Positions 41,349-44,944 of a stretch of 44,944 nt of DNA are shown piece by piece; the first letter of the stretch is position 1, and each line of letters starts with the position of its first letter. This DNA comes from Bacteroidales bacterium (GTDB taxonomy: Bacteria > Bacteroidota > Bacteroidia > Bacteroidales > UBA932). Both the position numbers and the translations under genes were made by a program. Location: positions 1-44,944 of the forward strand of contig JAEEXQ010000013.1 in assembly GCA_016287875.1 (NCBI GenBank). The letters are read 5' to 3'. The notes under the pieces are model-generated. The model had not been told where the DNA came from. It made no database searches and worked only from the letters and a program-made list of their open reading frames with translations.

Positions 41349-44300
41349 ATGAGACGTTTATTAATTCCCTTGTGTTTGTTATTGTGTGTCGAGCTGCTTG
41401 GCGCGGCACCCGTATGGAAGCTTTCCCCGAATGGAGGGATATGCCTTGATGCGGGTGCGGCGCCACGGCCGCTCCACGACCATATAGAGATGAGCGGACA
41501 GCAGATGTCCGCCGTAATCCGTTGGGGGATAGAGGCAGACGGCCGCTTCAGCGAGGACAGGTCGCTGGTATTCCCCCTTCTGAGGACTATCCCCAATAAT
41601 ACCCACGCCAGCCTCAGGCACCGTATTTCCACCGACATCCTTGCGCTGCTCTCCATTGACGGGAAGCCGCTACGCGGAGAGACGGTCGTACGTATGGAGA
41701 TAAACGGCTGCATACGCGTGGAGAGCATCTATCCGGACTCCGTGGCCATCTCCCGGACCATCTTCCCCTCGGTGGACAAACCCCTTCTGGGCGAGGTCTA
41801 TACCCTTGTCAACCAATCGGGGCGGGCGGTAGAAGTGCATATCCCCAAGTACTCCAAGGTTTTCCGTACCGATCCGGAAAAGTCTCTGGACGGACCTTTC
41901 ATAATAAAGGAAGAAATCACCGGCAGCGGCACTTACGCCCTGCGGGTCGGGGAGAGCCTTAGCTTCGGGGCCGTCTTCCAGGCCTACCGGGAGGGCGGGG
42001 AAGCGCTGCGGGCCTATCCTGAGATGGAACTCCGCGCCCGTATGTCCCTGCTGGACGAGTGGGGCTCGAACCTGGTTCTGGACACCCCCGACGAAGTCAT
42101 CGACCAAGAGTTCGCCTTCGCCAAGATACGCGCCGCCGAGAGCATCTACAAGACCAAGGGAGGTTTTATGCACGGGCCGGGCGGAGAGGCCTACTATGCC
42201 GCGATCTGGGCCAATGACCAAGCCGAATATGTAAATCCCTTCTTCCCCTTCCTGGGCTACGGGATAGGGAATGCGTCCGCCCTCAACTCCTTCCGGCATT
42301 TCGCACGCTATATGAACGATAGCTGGGCGCCCATCCCCAGCTCCATCATCGCCGAAGGCACCGACATATGGAACGGGGCCGGCGACCGCGGGGATGCCGC
42401 GATGATTGCCTATGGGGCAGCCCGTTACGCCCTGGCACAGGGCGACAAGGACCAGGCGCTGGAGCTCTGGCCGCTGATCGGGTGGTGCCTGGAATACTGC
42501 GAGCGGCAGCTGAACGAGGCCGGAGTGGTGCGGTCGGACTGCGACGAGCTGGAAGGGCGTTTCCCTGCGGGAGATGCCAACCTCTGCACCTCCTGCCTCT
42601 ACTACGACGCCCTGCTCTCCACGGCTATGCTCGCCCGCAGCCTGGGCAGAGGGGCGATGGTCGAAAAAGAATACCTGGCGAAGGCCGAAAAGCTTTCGCA
42701 GGCTATAGAAAGTTACTTCGGAGCGGACATCCAAGGCTTCCGCAGCTACCGATACTACGCGGGGAACGACTTGCTCCGCTCCTGGATATGTATGCCACTG
42801 ATAGTGGGCCTGAAGGGGCGCGAGGAAGGGACCATCGCCGCGCTCACTTCCCCCCTGCTGCTGACCGAGGACGGAGTACTGACCGAGCAGGGCAGCAGCA
42901 CCTTCTGGGACCGCTCGACCCTCTATACCCTCCGCGGCATATATATGGCGGGAGATATTGCTACGGCCAGCCGGCTGATGCACTCCTACTCCGAGCGCCG
43001 GCTGCTCGGGGCTCACGTTCCATATCCCATTGAAGCCTGGCCCGAAGGCAGCCAGAGGCATCTTTCGGCAGAAAGCGGGCTGTACTGCCGAGCCGTCATC
43101 GAAGGTATGTTCGGCCTGCGCCCCAAAGGTTTCTACAGCTTTAGCCTCACCCCGCGCCTGGCCGCGGACTGGGACAATATGATACTTCGCCATATCCGGG
43201 CTTTCGGGGGCGATTTCGACATTGAGGTCTTCCGTATCAAGGGCGGAGTGAACGTCAAAGTATGGGACAATATCAACAAAGACTCCCGCAGCTACAAGGC
43301 GAAGGAGGGGGAAAGCATAGATATCACCCTGCGGGTCCATATTGCCCGGAAGAAGGTGTATCTGGAGGACTTTATGGACGGATCTTCCGACGAGGATGCG
43401 ATGCCCGCCATCCGGGCCGCGCTCCGCGAATGCGCCTCCAGCAGGGCCTCGGCGCTGGTGCTCCCCTGCGACACCCTGCATATAAAGCCGGGATTGGCCT
43501 TCGAGGAATACCAGTACATCAGCAACCACGATCCTTCGATGAAGCGGATTGCCTTCCAGCTGAAGGGTATGAAGGATTTCTGCATCGAGGGGAACGGGGC
43601 GGTGCTGATGTTTTCCGGGCATATCTCCCCATTCCACCTCGAGAAATGCAGGAATATCTCGGTGCGGGACCTTACCATAGATTTCGACCGGCCCTTCGTG
43701 TCGGAAGGGAAGATCGTGGGCGCCGGGAAGGGCTTCTTCGAACTGGAGTTCCCCGAGAATTCCGGGGCCCGGCTGGTGCAGGGACAGCTGCGCTTCCTGA
43801 CTCCTGATTGGGAGGAATATCCCTATTCTAACCTTCTGGAGTTCGATTCCGCGCGCAGGGAGGTGGCATATCACGCCCACGATTACTGGCTTTCGGCAGA
43901 TTGCTATCCTGCCGAGCAGACCGGCCCCGGACGCTTCATCATACGGCGGGAGGATTTCGGGGATGCCATCGTGGGGAACACCCTGGTATTCGGGGCGGCC
44001 TACAGGCATCATCCAGGTTTCTTCATCGACAACTGCGAGGGGGTGACGCTGACGGACATAAAACTGCACAACTGCTGCGGGATGGGCGTCATCGCCCAGA
44101 GTACCAAGGACATTGACCTGCTGCGGGTGAATGTCGAACCTGCGCCCGGAAGCGGCCGCATCATCAGCATCTCCGCCGACGCCACCCACTTCATAAACTG
44201 CAAGGGATACATACGGATGAAAGATTGCATCTTCCGCAACCAGAAGGATGATGCTACCAATATCCACGGCTGGTATATGGCCGTGGAGAAGCTCCTTCCG

Positions 44301-44944
44301 GGCAACGGGGCCCTTCTGCGCTGGCGTAACGGGGCGCAGGTCGGGAGCCGCTTCATCAAGCCTGGGATGGAGATGGAACTTGCAGAAAAATCCACCCTGG
44401 AGGCCTGCGGACACGCCAAAGTAAAGAGCGTGAAATACCTCAACAGCGAATATGCGGAGGTGTATTTCTGCGGGGAGCTGCCGGACAGCTTCGCTCCCGG
44501 GGACGTGGTGGCGGAAGACGGCGCTTACCCTGATGTGCTGATAAGCGGTTGCTACATAGGCAACAACAGGGCCCGGGGGCTGCTGATCGGCTCGCGCGGG
44601 AAGGTGGTCATCGAGAATAACGTCTTCCACACTCCCGGCTCGGCGATACTGTTCGAGGGGGACGGGAGTTTCTGGTACGAACAGTCGGGGGTGAGGGATG
44701 TTACTATCCGTAACAACATCTTCGACAATTGTATGTACGGTTCGCCCAGCTGGGGCCGCGCGGTGATTGCCGTAGGCAGCGGTATTCCGGACAAGGAGCA
44801 CTCCCGCTACCACAAGAACATCCGTGTCGAGGGCAACACCTTCCGCGGTTTCGACCAGAGGATAGTAAACATCTACTGCGTGGACGGATTCATCTTTCGC
44901 GGCAACAAGGTGGAATTCACCACCGACGGCTACCCTGCCTCCGG
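41349..44944 (+). CDS. Six-hairpin glycosidase-like / GH110 alpha-1,3-galactosidase fusion, 3' end outside window
   Basis: An uninterrupted frame from the ATG at 41349 to the window edge, at least 1198 codons. A short signal (MRRLLIPLCLLLCVELLGAA) leads to a beta-rich domain (to about 225). Residues about 230-610 look like an (alpha/alpha)6 glycosidase module (YYAAIWANDQAEYVNPFFPF, IIAEGTDIWNGAGDRGDAAM, WPEGSQRHLSAESGLYCRAV). From about 670 a parallel beta-helix starts (VYLEDFMDGSSDEDAMPAI) with GH110 features: LEKCRNISVRDLTIDFDRPF, NQKDDATNIHG (Asp967, Asp968), ARGLLIGSRGKVVIENN. No second signal or stop separates the parts. It is the last visible gene of the GH97-SusCD operon, 34 bases after the DUF5018-like gene. 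GH110 enzymes remove alpha-1,3-galactose; the first module's activity is unknown. Confidence 0.8.
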   Translation, partial: MRRLLIPLCLLLCVELLGAAPVWKLSPNGGICLDAGAAPRPLHDHIEMSGQQMSAVIRWGIEADGRFSEDRSLVFPLLRTIPNNTHASLRHRISTDILALLSIDGKPLRGETVVRMEINGCIRVESIYPDSVAISRTIFPSVDKPLLGEVYTLVNQSGRAVEVHIPKYSKVFRTDPEKSLDGPFIIKEEITGSGTYALRVGESLSFGAVFQAYREGGEALRAYPEMELRARMSLLDEWGSNLVLDTPDEVIDQEFAFAKIRAAESIYKTKGGFMHGPGGEAYYAAIWANDQAEYVNPFFPFLGYGIGNASALNSFRHFARYMNDSWAPIPSSIIAEGTDIWNGAGDRGDAAMIAYGAARYALAQGDKDQALELWPLIGWCLEYCERQLNEAGVVRSDCDELEGRFPAGDANLCTSCLYYDALLSTAMLARSLGRGAMVEKEYLAKAEKLSQAIESYFGADIQGFRSYRYYAGNDLLRSWICMPLIVGLKGREEGTIAALTSPLLLTEDGVLTEQGSSTFWDRSTLYTLRGIYMAGDIATASRLMHSYSERRLLGAHVPYPIEAWPEGSQRHLSAESGLYCRAVIEGMFGLRPKGFYSFSLTPRLAADWDNMILRHIRAFGGDFDIEVFRIKGGVNVKVWDNINKDSRSYKAKEGESIDITLRVHIARKKVYLEDFMDGSSDEDAMPAIRAALRECASSRASALVLPCDTLHIKPGLAFEEYQYISNHDPSMKRIAFQLKGMKDFCIEGNGAVLMFSGHISPFHLEKCRNISVRDLTIDFDRPFVSEGKIVGAGKGFFELEFPENSGARLVQGQLRFLTPDWEEYPYSNLLEFDSARREVAYHAHDYWLSADCYPAEQTGPGRFIIRREDFGDAIVGNTLVFGAAYRHHPGFFIDNCEGVTLTDIKLHNCCGMGVIAQSTKDIDLLRVNVEPAPGSGRIISISADATHFINCKGYIRMKDCIFRNQKDDATNIHGWYMAVEKLLPGNGALLRWRNGAQVGSRFIKPGMEMELAEKSTLEACGHAKVKSVKYLNSEYAEVYFCGELPDSFAPGDVVAEDGAYPDVLISGCYIGNNRARGLLIGSRGKVVIENNVFHTPGSAILFEGDGSFWYEQSGVRDVTIRNNIFDNCMYGSPSWGRAVIAVGSGIPDKEHSRYHKNIRVEGNTFRGFDQRIVNIYCVDGFIFRGNKVEFTTDGYPAS

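Noticed and set aside
41670..44813. A 1047-codon minus-strand open frame opposite the right-end gene
   Set aside because: It is rich in His, Gly, Val and Pro with no domain pattern, and mirrors the plus-strand frame, which has clear glycosidase and GH110 motifs and stays open to the edge.

Overview
The window reads as one contig piece from a high-GC (roughly 57-60% by eye) Bacteroidales genome, probably an uncultured gut or rumen lineage. The grounds are two SusC/SusD pairs, fimbrillin-type surface proteins, a head-GIN (DUF2807) protein, a propeller-type membrane regulator, many short lipoprotein signals, and Bacteroidetes promoters (TTG, about 20 bases, TAnnTTTG) rather than E. coli-type ones. 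No rRNA, tRNA, insertion sequence or CRISPR array was seen. No stretch longer than 300 bases lacks a gene.

Left part (1-16.4 kb). A minus-strand fimbriae-type operon runs off the left edge: OmpA-like/DUF3575 protein, DUF5119 lipoprotein, partial fimbrillin. It is followed by a head-GIN protein with its own terminator. A plus-strand operon carries upp, a DagK-type lipid kinase and an LtaS-like membrane phosphotransferase. Facing it is a minus-strand pair, alpha-2-macroglobulin and PBP1C, behind a clear promoter. Next come a second fimbrillin with a 44-codon companion peptide, and divergent greA.

Middle part (16.5-30.6 kb). A secreted UGSC-type redox protein, a low-GC membrane-anchored protein of unknown function, and an intergenic patch with two kinds of repeat lead to the most interesting locus. 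A minus-strand SusC-SusD-lipoprotein operon ends in an endonuclease/exonuclease/phosphatase (EEP) + PKD + beta-propeller protein. Divergent to it are a 51-codon peptide and a lipoprotein that joins a fimbrillin-like region to a Serratia-type non-specific nuclease. Two unrelated nuclease folds sharing one control region with a SusCD transporter suggest a locus for capturing extracellular DNA or RNA. This is inference.

Right part (29.7-44.9 kb). A polysaccharide utilisation locus holds an SGNH hydrolase and a membrane-spanning regulator that goes from sensor propeller to AraC DNA-binding domain without a recognisable phosphorelay. Divergent from these are a GH97 retaining-type alpha-galactosidase, SusC, SusD, a DUF5018-like surface lipoprotein, and a giant open-ended fusion of a six-hairpin glycosidase-like module with a GH110 alpha-1,3-galactosidase module. 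The enzymes together point to alpha-galactose-containing glycans, for example host blood-group-B-like structures.
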